Shown here one piece after another: positions 24,886-35,462 of a DNA stretch of 64,000 nt. The stretch spans positions 75,751 through 139,750 of the forward strand of contig MU619285.1 of the NCBI GenBank assembly GCA_025201805.1, written 5' to 3'. The DNA is from Parasitella parasitica. Its lineage: Eukaryota; Mucoromycota; Mucoromycetes; Mucorales; Mucoraceae. Every line of letters begins with the position of its first letter. Position 1 is the stretch's first letter. The translations under genes were made by a program, and so were the position numbers. The notes under the pieces are model-generated. The model worked only from the letters and a program-made list of their open reading frames with translations, was not told the origin of the DNA and ran no database searches.

Positions 24886-26799
24886 ATGGCATTTCGTTCC
24901 TGTTTATGCTCTAGAAAATATCAACTACTCACTTTGTACAAACTGCAGCCATCCTATGGCCCATTCAAATACCCTGGCATTTTAGGAGACCACCCTCTCC
25001 GCCAACCTACTTACCGAAGACCAAACACAACCTCGACATATACAACAGCACCAAACATTAGATTGACACATCAATTAGAGACAAAGGCGCCCCCTAGTGA
25101 AAAGGTACCCGAAATCCAGCAAGAGATGGACCTTGTCTTGAGCAAGAAATACACGACGAAACAAACTAAATCATACTACCGGCGCCTGTCAAAACAATCG
25201 CCAGAGCAACTTGCAAACATTCTCGCCTGGACAGCAAATAATAAGGTTGGCAAGAAAAAGATAGTGCGCGTTGCAGTCGAGGCTGCTGCTTACTGGCCTC
25301 AGTCAACCATCCAAAGTGTATTCAAGATCTGGGGGAATCAATTCTCTTATTTACAGCTTAGTATATTCAATTCGATACTGCTGAAGAAATATGCGATAGA
25401 ACGAGACATTGCTCCGATTATCGACGCTCTGCCCATGTACGGAAGGCCCTATGTGGTGATGCCGTTTTACAATGCTGCTTTGAACGCATGCCGTGAACAC
25501 AAGCAAAACGACCATTTTCGCCTGATCATCAACGTCATGAAGGAGCGAAACATCACACTAGACATTGCTTCATTCAATATTCTACTAAAGATCAAATTAA
25601 ATCAGGAGGGCCCAAATGTATCTGGGCTAAAGATTTATCAAGATATGTTGGACCAAGGCGCTGTGCCTAACCATGCAACTTTCAATACGTTTATCAAGCA
25701 TGCTTTACAACACAAAGAATGGGATACTCTGGAGAAATGGCTTGATTTGATGACAACAAAAAATACCAAACCTACTGTTGTCACTCTTCGGTTATTGTTC
25801 AAAGCGCTCTGCACTCATCCAACAGAAAGCGATCTTATCCGAGCGTTTGACCGGGTTTCAGCTATTGCCCCGCTTTCAAAGAAAGAAAAACTCCTCAATA
25901 ATGGTATATCAGCATTACTGGATGAAAACAGGAATAGTGCAGCCATAGATTTACTGCAGGCAACGTTTGGATTAAATGCAAAACTTTCGAAATTTACCTA
26001 CAACTTACTACTGCGGTCATTGTGTCAGAGAGGAGACATACAAGGCGCACAACATGTATTAGTGTCTATGATTACATCAGACAACATACCCAAACCCGAT
26101 ATTGTTAGTTTCACCACTGTCATCCATGGTATCATTCGCCATTCTGACAAAATAGACCTGAATCACATCAATGCTATTTATGATCAGCTAGAAAAGCAAG
26201 GCCTGCAAACAAACAACGTGTTGCAATCTGTCATTTTATACGGCCTGATCAAGTCAAAAGACAACTCTAATCTTACCAAGACGAGAACATTGTTCAACTC
26301 AGTTATTGGAAACAAGAACAGAGCTCGGATACCAATGCAACGGGGCGATGGCCCTTTAGCTGAAATGAACATCTACAACATGATGATTGATTTTTACTTT
26401 CTGCACTACCACAAATCCAAGACTCTTAAACACCGGATACCAAAGGAAGTATTTCGATTGCTCAATGAAGCCGTGGAAATCAAGAAGTTAGAACCAACAA
26501 CTGTCACGTTGAACATCATGGTGCGAGGTTTGGCTGTTTTGAATAAGGATTTAGTGGCTGCCGAAAAAATCATGAAACTGCTACAGCGCAAGTCCGTTGA
26601 CGCGGATGAAACGACCATCTGGTACTTGGCGAGAACAGCCCATCGCCAGGGCCAAATATCCAAAGCACAGCAATTCATAAACAATTTTGAGCGCCCTATA
26701 ACAAAATCTGGCTTGGCCAATTTGAAATTGGCATTGAATAGGTGGGATCAAGATAACGACAGCAAAAATGAACCAACCTTTATAGCGGAACAGCAGTAG
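24886..26799 (+). CDS. Pentatricopeptide repeat protein, probably mitochondrial
   Basis: A single uninterrupted frame of 637 residues. The N-terminus (MAFRSCLCSRKYQLLTLYKL) is basic and free of acids, as in a mitochondrial targeting sequence. From about residue 180 to the end it consists of helical-hairpin repeats of about 35 residues with PPR signatures, for example ASFNILLKIKLN, VPNHATFNTFIKHALQH, TKPTVVTLRLLFKALC, SKFTYNLLLRSLCQRGD, PDIVSFTTVIHGIIRH and EPTTVTLNIMVRGLAVLN. PPR proteins bind organellar RNA, acting in transcript stability or translation. The specific target cannot be read from sequence. Lack of introns is unusual beside its neighbours, but common for PPR genes. Confidence 0.85.
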   Translation: MAFRSCLCSRKYQLLTLYKLQPSYGPFKYPGILGDHPLRQPTYRRPNTTSTYTTAPNIRLTHQLETKAPPSEKVPEIQQEMDLVLSKKYTTKQTKSYYRRLSKQSPEQLANILAWTANNKVGKKKIVRVAVEAAAYWPQSTIQSVFKIWGNQFSYLQLSIFNSILLKKYAIERDIAPIIDALPMYGRPYVVMPFYNAALNACREHKQNDHFRLIINVMKERNITLDIASFNILLKIKLNQEGPNVSGLKIYQDMLDQGAVPNHATFNTFIKHALQHKEWDTLEKWLDLMTTKNTKPTVVTLRLLFKALCTHPTESDLIRAFDRVSAIAPLSKKEKLLNNGISALLDENRNSAAIDLLQATFGLNAKLSKFTYNLLLRSLCQRGDIQGAQHVLVSMITSDNIPKPDIVSFTTVIHGIIRHSDKIDLNHINAIYDQLEKQGLQTNNVLQSVILYGLIKSKDNSNLTKTRTLFNSVIGNKNRARIPMQRGDGPLAEMNIYNMMIDFYFLHYHKSKTLKHRIPKEVFRLLNEAVEIKKLEPTTVTLNIMVRGLAVLNKDLVAAEKIMKLLQRKSVDADETTIWYLARTAHRQGQISKAQQFINNFERPITKSGLANLKLALNRWDQDNDSKNEPTFIAEQQ

Positions 26800-26958
26800 T
26801 AAATAATTTAATTAGATTTTTGTACAGAAATATGATAGAAATCATCCTCCCAACTCCTCACCCCTTTTTCACTTTTGTATTATTACTTCTTTTTCCCTTA
26901 CATATAAAGCTCAAGATTTTCTAGCATTCCAAAACCTAAATATATGTGTGTTCCTCCC

Positions 26959-26961
<3 letters not shown>

Positions 26962-26996
<35 letters not shown>
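26962..26996. repeat. (TG)n microsatellite
   Basis: About 17 TG units between the convergent ends of the PPR and Twinkle genes. Confidence 0.95.
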
Positions 26997-26998
<2 letters not shown>

Positions 26999-27045
26999 AT
27001 TCATGGCTGCCACCTTTTTTATTTTTTTATTATTATTATTGCTGT

Positions 27046-27622
27046 CTACCTTTTATACTTGACAGTTGTACTCCCATACTTGAATTTTTCCTTTTTGAGC
27101 TTCAGCGACTCTTCTTTTGACAATTCATGAATTTTGAAAGTGTTGCTGTCAAATTTGTATGGTACAATACCCAATGTGCCATCAAAGCGATTCTTTCTAA
27201 CATCTAATGATCGCGTGTTTTCTTTTGACTTTTGGATGATGATAACATTATCAGCTTCCTGTGTTACTTTGGCGCTACCAAAAATCGAATGGATGTCTAA
27301 TTCGTCGCCAGAGCCACTGTCTTTGCGGGGATGAACGACAAGTGTTATGTGGACATCCTGCTGTGTTGCAAAGTTTCGAATCTCATGAATGGCGTTATCT
27401 TGGACTTCCCATTTATCCATTCCACCTGTGCCTTGCTGAGATAGCATGAACTGTAAGTTATCGAGGATGATATGACGAACATCGTAGGCGTATACTGCAT
27501 GGTGGCATGCTTTCAAAACGTCTTTGATCACTGTACTGCTAAAGAATTTGAGAAAATAGAGGGGTAACTAGTGCAGTCTGTTAAAGAAATCAATCATGAA
27601 CACACCACATTGATGGGGGTTG

Positions 27623-27661
<39 letters not shown>

Positions 27662-29131
27662 ATTTACCTGTTGGAATCTATTTGCAATTTCATCAAACTC
27701 TTTTGGATTTAAACTAATGTCCTTTTCAGCAAATTGGTACAGCATTTTCTTGGCTAACCGTTTATTCATAATCTCAAAAGAACCCCATAGTGTTGGTACC
27801 CCTGATTTACAAAAATCCAAGCTCAATTGGCTGATGATGGTAGTTTTGCCGGCACCAGTAGGACCTGTCAAAATTGTCAGCTCGCCTGCTCGATGTCCCT
27901 TGGTAATATCATTAAGCGCAGGTAGATCTTTACTCTGGACACCTCGCGTCTGCTCAGGATGCAAAACTTCGTTGTACACTTCCTCACGCAGATCTCTAAA
28001 ATCGACAATTTGATCGTGTTTGATCCCATGCGCCGCTGCTATTATTTTACCCAGATCTTTATTCGCCACCAAGGCATCGTGAGCACTGGCGGGGCCTTGT
28101 TGTTCACCTTGTCTAGTATTAACCATCAAGCATCTGTGCTCGCCAATCTTTCGAGCAAATCGCTCGGCTGCAATTTGCCCATTTACATCGTCGTCAAGCC
28201 AGAGATAAATGTGAGCAAATCGATCTAGTAAAGGTAACACGGATTCCTGGAGCTGATAATGTGAGGAGGGCAACGAAACCGCTGGCAGCCCAGTCGCCTG
28301 ATGAGCAGCCATAGCATCCAATTCTCGGCGAGTCAAGATGATTGCATCATCTGCGTACGATGCTGTTTGATAGCCAAACAACCCTTCGGTGCTCTCTTTG
28401 CCGCTGGTGGGTGGGTCTAGCTGAACAACACGATCGAGGTTGTTGATGTCGCATAGTTTGAGTCGTTCTGTACTCGTCTTGAAGCCCCCGTCCTCTTCCA
28501 GGTACGACAAGGTTGTCTGAGGAAATGTCAAGCAGAGAGTCTCGCTGCCATCGACTGTCGTTGCACCCACACCAAACTTACGTAGCGTCTCTTTTGTTAT
28601 GCAATGGTCTGCTTCTAACTGCTGCAACAAGGACTCGTTAGCAATGAGATTTTCCGAGTAGCTGTCAATTACAGACGGCGGTCTACTTGGGGAATGTCTC
28701 GCATTGTTGTCTCCGGAGACGACGCTGCTTGCAGGCGCTATGGAATAGTTTTCGTCTTGGGGTGGCTCCACCTTTTTTCGCAGGGTTTTGGAGAATTCAG
28801 GGAAACTGCCTTTTGCTTTGCAGGTATTGCAGTGGTAAGTCCCCTTCTGCAGGTCCAGGTACGCAGCAAAGCTGTTTTTGCGCAGTTGGATGCAGTGAGG
28901 GCAATTGGTAAGGATGACGTTCTCTTCCAAAGTTGGGATTGGCCTTTGTTTGTGCTTGTAGAGAAATTTTATGATATTAGATTTGAGATTTGCTGATTCT
29001 GTCATTGCAGTGCTGGTACTTTGAGTTGCTGCACTGCGTCTAAATAACAGCGCATTTGATTGTATCGGTTTCAATGCGATTTGTCTGGGCCTAATGGATG
29101 CCAGAATTCCTCTGTGGGCTATTCTGTACAT
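27046..29131 (-). CDS. TWNK: Twinkle-type mitochondrial DNA helicase (primase-helicase)
   Basis: Replicative hexameric helicase of mitochondrial DNA, related to phage T7 gp4. Two exons, 27668-29131 and 27046-27567, join in phase to 661 residues (human about 684). The start has a basic, acid-poor targeting-like sequence (MYRIAHRGILASIRPRQ). A zinc-ribbon follows with CPHC near residue 77 and CNTC near 100. The primase-like region ends in a TOPRIM-like segment (FAHIYLWLDDDVNGQIAAERF). The RecA-type core has RAGELTILTGPTGAGKTT (Walker A near 425), TLWGSFEI, and after the intron LPLYFLKFF and YDVRHIILDNLQFML (Walker B). The 100-nt intron contains a (CT)n run. Unlike animal Twinkle, which has lost the zinc cysteines, both CxxC pairs are present here. 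S. cerevisiae has no Twinkle. Confidence 0.93.
27626..27660. repeat. (CT)n microsatellite in Twinkle intron
   Basis: About 17 CT units. On the coding (minus) strand it reads as an AG repeat starting just after the GTAAATT donor, so it is purine-rich and not a polypyrimidine tract for splicing. Confidence 0.95.
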
Positions 29132-29321
29132 TTCTTTTTTTTTTTTTTTTACAAGTATTTATTAGAACAAACAGCTGAAGGGCGAGAGGGTGAGAGAAAG
29201 AACAAGTGTTGAAGTATATACTGTTGTATAATGAAAGGTATACGGTATAACTTTTTTTTTATCTGCTTTGCATGGTGACTTGTTCAAGGGACATGCTTTT
29301 GGCAGATGCAGAGACGCCATG

Positions 29322-30066
29322 CTAGAAATCTCGAAGAATCATGAGCATAGCATCCAGCCGGCCCTTGGATATCTCCATCCTTGCGACCACGTTCTCCATC
29401 TTGGCCACCTCAGCCTTATCAATTTCGTTCAAAAGCTCCATGTTTGCAAGGACGTCGATCCTGCCTAATTTTTCCAAAAGACGTGATCGTTGAACAAGCT
29501 CTTCGTTTTTGCGCTGCTGCAGATTTGCGAGGGTGCGATATATGTCAGCAATGAGCTCGGTGTAGCATTTGTCAATAGAAACAAACCACAGATGGAATGA
29601 GCGGCTTGTAGTTCGATCCGAAGATCGCGGCACTTCTTGGATTTCAACAATGCCGTTTGTCAGCAGTATGTCAAGCTTCAGCTTTACATCTACCGCTGGG
29701 AGCATAGCTAATTTCTGTATCTGCGCTTCGTCTAGTTTTCCTTTGTCAAGCAGAATGCGCACAATGCGACATGAAGCCACACCAAAGCGTTCTGTCAGCA
29801 GCCCTTCTAGTAAAGCTCTTTTCATCGCATGTCGAATACGCTTCAAGTTGACGGCATACTGATTCGCTCCCAACTCGTCTCTTTTGGTCAAGAACCCTGC
29901 ACTGTCGGTTTGAAGCAGTCGAAAATATCCCTTGACAACATCAATCACATCTGGTGCTTTGTGTTTTTTGGCTGTTGGCTGCTGCAGAACGAGGTCATTT
30001 CGTTGAAATACATCCGGATCCAGCATATTTGCAATATGCACAGGCGTCGAGGCAGCTATTTGACAG

Positions 30067-30123
<57 letters not shown>

Positions 30124-31565
30124 GATGGTGTGCTGTTATATTGTAAATGGCTACGCAACTCACGAGAATAGTCTTCTTTGATATACTTCATCTTTTCTTT
30201 GCCGTTTCTGAAAAAAGTCTTCATAACAATGCCTGCTGTGCGGTTGACTCTGTCAGTAGCGTATTCAACAATCATCTGCAGCGCCAGAAGAGCAATACAC
30301 TCAGCAAGAAAGTTTTTTTTTTTTTTTTTTTTCAGTACGTACATGATTGCGAAAGTATATGTTATATCGGCTGTAATTCAATGCGAAAAACGTCTTTGGA
30401 TCGATATCAAACAGCAAAGGCTTACTTTTCTACTTTAAGCATTCAAAATGTCAATTTGTCAATCAATTGCATACGGTGTTATAAGCACACTGACCTTGCG
30501 GCCTTGGATCTCTGACTTGTCTTCCTCTGATTCTGATGTGTAATCCCCTGACTCATGGGCTCGGCGCTATATGAGTATTCGTCTTTTGTTAGAATGTTGT
30601 CACCTCACGATTATTCTTTGATTCATTTACCTTGGCCTCAGACTCCATGATTTCAGACGGTTTTCGTTTCTACATGATTAAAAAAAAAAAAAAAAAAAAA
30701 TCAAAGCTTTAATGGATGAAGCACGCAGTTTCCACGCATTGTTTACCATGCCAATGTACTCTGGTTGCAAAAGCACAGCATCTGCATTCGCCTTGGCTAC
30801 GGATCTGATGTTTTTAGCTTCTCCTTTGGTTATGATTGTATACTTTTCAAGCTCTTTTGCCTCTGCTTCCAAATATTGGTCGGTAACTGATCGGCTATGT
30901 TGAGGTAATACAGCACTAATAAACTGCTCCTGAGCCATTAGTGTAAAAGCCCTCAAATACACTGATTCTGTTCATTTGAATTAGCGTCGCTTTACTCTTT
31001 ACGTTTGCATAATACCATAACAATACTTACCGTCTTTTTGTTTGCCGTTATTAACGTTCGCCCATTGCAACACTCGACCCAATTTGACTCTGCCTTCCAT
31101 AAACAACAACCTACATATAGCAGAGCCCTATAAACATGCGGTTAGGCACTTCAGTCTGTACATATAAGAACATGAACTGCTCACAGCCTTTCCATAATGC
31201 TCTTCTGTAATACGCATGATACGCCCCATTCGAAGTCTCATCATAATCTTCCCAGGATCAGCTTCATAGTATGTTGCCTCGTTCTTTTCTACGTCTGCAG
31301 TCTCTGAAAAGAAGACAATGCCATGTTGTATTAGCACAATAAGACATTCACGAACAAGTTTAGGCGTATAACGGCTGATCCTTATCAAATCTGATAAGGA
31401 CAGACGTCCTTTCAATATGAGCAAGTCGGCGATAGTCTAACACAACACTGTATTATCAGCGCGCTGTTATGTCATGGTCCGTCAGTAATGCTGAACACTT
31501 ACCGCCGGATACTGGCCAAAATCGTCCTTGAGTATTTCTCTGCAAATACGAGCTTCGCAAGACAT
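29322..31565 (-). CDS. RPC82: RNA polymerase III subunit RPC3 (Rpc82 / POLR3C)
   Basis: Third-largest Pol III subunit, part of the RPC82-RPC34-RPC31 module needed for initiation on tRNA and 5S genes. Eight exons (31503-31565, 31185-31436, 31031-31127, 30747-30961, 30631-30669, 30495-30566, 30164-30299, 29322-30055) close in phase to 535 residues, against 534 in human. Family features: winged-helix start MSCEARICREILKDDFG with LLILKGRLSLSDLIRIS and VRECLIVLIQHGIVFF; central KNEATYYEADPGKIMMRLR; C-terminal RFGVASCRIVRILLDKGKLD, IQKLAMLPAVDVKLKLDIL and SRSFHLWFVSIDK followed by a coiled coil that ends the protein. Small Lys/Glu-rich exons (30631-30669, 30495-30566) encode the acidic linker. Introns at 30056-30163 and 30300-30494 hold long poly-T runs. 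Confidence 0.95.
30070..30121. repeat. poly-T tract (poly-A on coding strand) in RPC82 intron
   Basis: About 52 consecutive T inside an intron of RPC82. Shorter runs occur at about 30313-30331 and, as A, at 30680-30700 in neighbouring introns. Lengths of such runs are unreliable in assemblies. Confidence 0.9.
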
Positions 31566-31900
31566 AGTTTAAAGTGTTGGTCAAAAGTGGGGGGGGGGTG
31601 GTGGAGGGGCGAGAAACAGTGGTAAAATAACAAAGAGTGAACGGAGACACAAATGGCTATACCACCAAATTAAATAAGAGATAAATGAGGTGGGTGGCGA
31701 AAGTTTGCATGATAAAGATGAACAATGCATTGAACATCTCATCTCATCTCATCAATAAATTTCCAACAGCCTAGAAGGTTTATAAGGGAATGCTATTTGA
31801 AATTAGTCGCCAACCCATTCATTTGACACTACATGTATACATCGCTGGCTCGAGAGCAACCACAAAAATGTGCATTGTGTTACATATTGCGCAATATATA
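31566..31900. other. upstream region of RPC82
   Basis: Contains a G-rich patch (about 31588-31611, GGGGGGGGTGGTGGAGGGG) just upstream of the RPC82 start, and a short CATCTCATCTCATCTCATC repeat near 31735-31752. No gene is seen. Confidence 0.4.
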
Positions 31901-32610
31901 CAGTATAAGGATTATATTGTTTTCATATCCATACATTTGCTAAAAGACTTGTTAGTGTGATGAATCCATCCTTTACAATTTTCTACTGAAATTTTTCTTG
32001 CTGCTTCTTCAATACGGTCCGCTAAAATTTGATTGTTTTGCCATGGTGTTTTGCGAACTTCTTTCTTTACTTTTGCCCAACACCCTCCAATTGGGTTTAG
32101 CATAGGCGAGTACGGAGGAAAAAATAATCCAGCGTGTCCATGGCTACGAATTGCTTGCAAAACTTCTGGTTTTTTGTGGATACCGACACTGTTCACCACA
32201 ATATACATATTTTGAAGTCCAAGTTTATTAAACAAAGTTGATATTTCTTCAACAAAAAGCAAAAAATGACTCGAATTGGTTCTGTATGGTAGACCTCTCC
32301 TGACAACAGCTACTTTTTGTCTTTTTCAACCGGGGCTGATTTTGGAACTTGTTGAGAGAGTGCGATTAGTCCATGTACTGACAAGCATCTTAAAGTGCCT
32401 GAGTTGACATCTTGTGGTAGTAACGAAAAAGGTTCAAATGACATTCGCCAAAGGTGTTTGAGGTGTGATAAAGCTATATACAGAAGAATTGTATTACGCT
32501 GGAATAATTTCAGTTACCAATTACCATGTAATTTTTCAATCCATTCTAAAGAATAAACGCAAAAATTGTTTCCTGATTTTTTTCTAAAACTACTAAATTG
32601 GCCATTACTG
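31901..32610 (-). pseudogene. decayed IS630/Tc1-type transposase copy
   Basis: The minus-strand frame 31912-32262 encodes the C-terminal part of a DDE_3 transposase: VVNSVGIHKKPEVLQAI, then HGHAGLFFPPYSPMLNPIGG and a helical tail. The catalytic second Asp of the usual xMDNAxIH motif is Asn (VVNS), and the final acidic residue (NPIEE) is Gly (NPIGG). Upstream the frame breaks and residual similarity peters out by about 32450. TA-CAGTA words at 31899 and, inverted, at 32606-32612 may be its ends. It is clearly inactive. Confidence 0.7.
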
Positions 32611-32825
32611 TATCATTCTCTTATTATTGAAAAAGGATAACCAATAATCCATAAAAGAGGAGCACTCATTATATTCAATGGAGAACAGGTGTTCATAAAT
32701 AATACCGCCACCAAGAATATTCAAATATGTTTATACATTTGGATAGAGCGAAGATAGATATAAAGTTTTTATTTTTATAGTTGTGTTACTTTGTGCAATA
32801 TGATCATCTTTATACAAATGTATAA

Positions 32826-32892
32826 TGGGAACGGGGAATGAGGAATGGGGAATAGGGAATGGGAAGAGGGAATAGGGAATGGGGAATGGGGA
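32826..32892 (+). repeat. GGGAATG-type minisatellite
   Basis: About nine imperfect units of GGGAATG/GGGAATA/GGGAAGA. G-triplets at short spacing could form a G-quadruplex. It lies 16 bases beyond the stop codon of the hypothetical gene on the minus strand, so would sit in its 3' UTR. Confidence 0.9.
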
Positions 32893-32907
32893 TAAGATTA
32901 CACAATC

Positions 32908-33333
32908 TTAATTTGACTCGTTTACATTTTTAAAGATGGTTCTCGTTCTTTTGGAGCCATTGGTGGGAGACAAGTGTAGAGAGATGAATTTCACAGATGG
33001 CCTTAGTGGTGTTGAGGGATCTTCTTCAAACAAATCGATGGCAACATCAGCAAGAGCGTATTTATCTCCATTTCTTCCTAACGAACGAATAACTTGACTG
33101 CTCACATTGATGGTGGATTCTTTCCAGTTGGAAAGGGTAATCAAAGAATTGCGGAACTTATCCAAATCCACTAATCGTTTTGGAATGTAAAATGAGCCCA
33201 CTTTGTATGCAATGAAACAGTTTCGGTGGGTGAATAGGTCAACTAAATAGCCATTTCTGCCCTCGAAATCAAAGTATGGTTTGGGTGTCAGTGGTGCAGA
33301 GTAAAAGATTGATATCATTGGTAATACAAGCAT
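32908..33333 (-). CDS. hypothetical protein, possibly secreted
   Basis: A 141-codon intronless frame. The first 13 residues are hydrophobic (MLVLPMISIFYSA) and could be a short signal peptide, followed by a mixed domain (DFEGRNGYLVDLF, NCFIAYKVGSFYIPKRLV, STINVSSQVIRSLGRNG) that looks like a beta-rich fold. No family is recognised. It lies in a transposon-rich island and has a G-rich repeat in its 3' flank. The length and composition support a real gene, but expression is unproven. Confidence 0.5.
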   Translation of the reverse strand: MLVLPMISIFYSAPLTPKPYFDFEGRNGYLVDLFTHRNCFIAYKVGSFYIPKRLVDLDKFRNSLITLSNWKESTINVSSQVIRSLGRNGDKYALADVAIDLFEEDPSTPLRPSVKFISLHLSPTNGSKRTRTIFKNVNESN

Positions 33334-33922
33334 TAATGCGCATATTTTTGCTTTGTTGTAGTTTGATATCCGCTGTCTTGCTCTTTAAACCTTTCTCTAA
33401 TAAATACTTGATATGTTTTCAATTTCAGGCAATATAATATATAAAAATGGTTAAGAAAATCTCTATACTGAAGACGGAAAAGAAGCAATGAACTGGAAGT
33501 AAGATGTAAATCCATATAATTCAGAAATGTGAATTATATTCTACCAAATGGGTATTTTTATATATGGCAGGATTAGGTGTCAAATACAACAAGTTGAACA
33601 AACTTGGTACTGTCATTAATTCTGATAATGGTGGCCTTTTTTGACTACTTAAGGAATCCCTTGCCTTGGTAAAAAAAAAAAGAAACAAAGTAAAGAAACT
33701 CGATAACACGTATAGCCTTAGTTGTAATAACACAATTTGAATAAACAGATTTTATTCTCAACATTTATTTTGTACTCTTTCTGTGTGGGGTCATGAAGAC
33801 ATTGTTGAGCTAGATGGGGGGAGAGGAAAGCCTTGACGGCTTGTTGCTATCTTCTTCGCATGTCTTAACAAGAGAATACCTTCGTTTGTTGCTGTATAAA
33901 GATTTTATGACTGTAGCAGATA

Positions 33923-33991
33923 CCGGATTTTTGATTTCAAAATAGTGACATTTAAATTGATTTAGTTGTTTTACAATTTCAATGTAGTGAT
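33923..33991 (+). repeat. left terminal inverted repeat of Tc1/mariner-like element
   Basis: Begins CCGGATTTTTGATTTC after a TA dinucleotide. It pairs with the inverted copy at 35402-35462. Confidence 0.8.
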
Positions 33992-34246
33992 AATTCTTTT
34001 TCAACTTAAGAAATGTCATATATTCATCATTGTTAAAGTTTTTAGTAGGTAACGATATCGGTGTACCTCGTACTACTGTAATAAAAGCAGATTACGTTTA
34101 TATGACCAAAGCTATGCTTTAGTGATATGGTATAAATGCTTATAAAAAATACAATCCAAATAAAATAAAATATTTTCTTTACTTTTATCAAGTTATAACA
34201 GTTATCAGTTTACCTACCTTCTAAAACATTTCTAACAAACTTGAAC

Positions 34247-35341
34247 ATGAACTCAAACAAACAAAACAACACTGCCGCCAACAACAAGACTACCAGAAGA
34301 AGAATTAACAAAAAGAACAGAAAAATTTCATTAGAGACTCGCGAGAGAATAATTGATTTGACAATCAGAGAAGGAGACATGAGTGTCTCTGCAGCTGCTA
34401 GACTATTTGGTTTGCCAAGATCAACAGTTGATAGCATCAGGGATCACTGGGTGAACACGTATGAGGTTGCTCCAAAGGCAAGAGGAGGTAGACGGCCTGA
34501 AACCAGCAAACTTAAAGAAGTTCATTCAGAATATCTGATTGAACTTTTGGATGAAAACTGTGCTCTAACTCTTAGAATGATGCGGGATAAGTTATATGAG
34601 AAGTTTGATGATATCCGTGAGAAAGGCATCTCTTTTTCTGGCATTTTTTGCCATATCACAGAACACATTGGATTCACGTTAAAAAGATCAAAGCCCATTG
34701 AAGAAAAAAGGAACGATCCGGCTACCATTGCCTCAAGAAAAAACTCTGTTGAATCCTTGCAAGACCTAGGGATATCCTACAAAACTAATTGCATCTTTGT
34801 AGATGAATCAGGTTTTAACGTAAATCTGATCCGTCAACAAGGATGGTCTCGAAAAGGTGAAAACGCTAGGATAACTACAAAGACGAAGAGAGCCCTGAAT
34901 GTTACTATTATCTCGGCAATCTCGAGCAAAGGTGTTGAAGATGTTTCCGCTAAAATTGTTAAAGGAGGTACGACTTCAGCAATTTTTATCGACTTTCTGA
35001 AACCATTGATCAAAAGACTCGACGATAGTAATGCGGCACCGCATTATTTCATTATGGACAATGCTGGGATCCATACTTCTCTTGAAGTCAAAAATTACAT
35101 CCAGACAACAAGGCATAAAATACACTTCTTGCCTCCATATTCACCTTTTTTGAACCCAATCGAAGAAAGCTTCTCAAAGCTCAAAACTTTGACAAAAAGA
35201 AAGCCAGGCTTAGGCAACAATGAGTTTTTGCAGTATATTGGAGATTGCAGTAGAGAGATTATCAGAAAAGATTGCGAGAGTTGGGTAAGGCACAGCATCA
35301 GTTTTTTTTCTGATTGTCTTGCCTCCAAAGAAATCTATTAA
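34247..35341 (+). CDS. Tc1/mariner-like transposase (HTH + DDE_3)
   Basis: Cut-and-paste transposase of 364 residues in one uninterrupted frame; the ATG at 34247 is the first in frame. After a basic, Asn-rich leader, an N-terminal helix-turn-helix domain reads VSAAARLFGLPRSTVDSIR, with the GRRP minor-groove motif (ARGGRRPETSK). The catalytic domain keeps all three acids: D in CIFVDESGFNVNL, D in YFIMDNAGIHTS, and the third acid in FLNPIEESFSKLK, preceded by LPPYSPFLNPIE. The spacing between the last two (about 36 residues) fits the DD34-37E/D range. There are no stops or frameshifts, so it may still be functional. A degenerate relative lies at 31.9 kb. Confidence 0.92.
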   Translation: MNSNKQNNTAANNKTTRRRINKKNRKISLETRERIIDLTIREGDMSVSAAARLFGLPRSTVDSIRDHWVNTYEVAPKARGGRRPETSKLKEVHSEYLIELLDENCALTLRMMRDKLYEKFDDIREKGISFSGIFCHITEHIGFTLKRSKPIEEKRNDPATIASRKNSVESLQDLGISYKTNCIFVDESGFNVNLIRQQGWSRKGENARITTKTKRALNVTIISAISSKGVEDVSAKIVKGGTTSAIFIDFLKPLIKRLDDSNAAPHYFIMDNAGIHTSLEVKNYIQTTRHKIHFLPPYSPFLNPIEESFSKLKTLTKRKPGLGNNEFLQYIGDCSREIIRKDCESWVRHSISFFSDCLASKEIY

Positions 35342-35401
35342 AGAATAAAGATAAATTTTATTTGTACTATCAACCCATTATCCACTAAGTTAAATCAGTA
35401 A

Positions 35402-35462
35402 AATCACTAAATTGAAATTGTAAAACAACTAAATGTCACTATTTTGAAATCAAAATCCAAGG
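35402..35462 (-). repeat. right terminal inverted repeat of Tc1/mariner-like element
   Basis: Inverted copy of the left repeat, followed by TA at 35463-35464. Confidence 0.8.

Larger units (their letters stand above)
33923..35462 (+). mobile_element. complete Tc1/mariner-like DNA transposon
   Basis: A 1,540-bp element with terminal inverted repeats flanked by TA on both sides (33921-33922 and 35463-35464), the target duplication expected for this superfamily. The left repeat (33923-33991) and right repeat (35402-35462, inverted) share TGATTTCAAAATAGTGACAT and GTTGTTTTACAATTTCAAT. The left copy has a 10-base insertion in the middle and the ends differ slightly. A single transposase gene (34247-35341) fills the interior. 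Confidence 0.85.
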
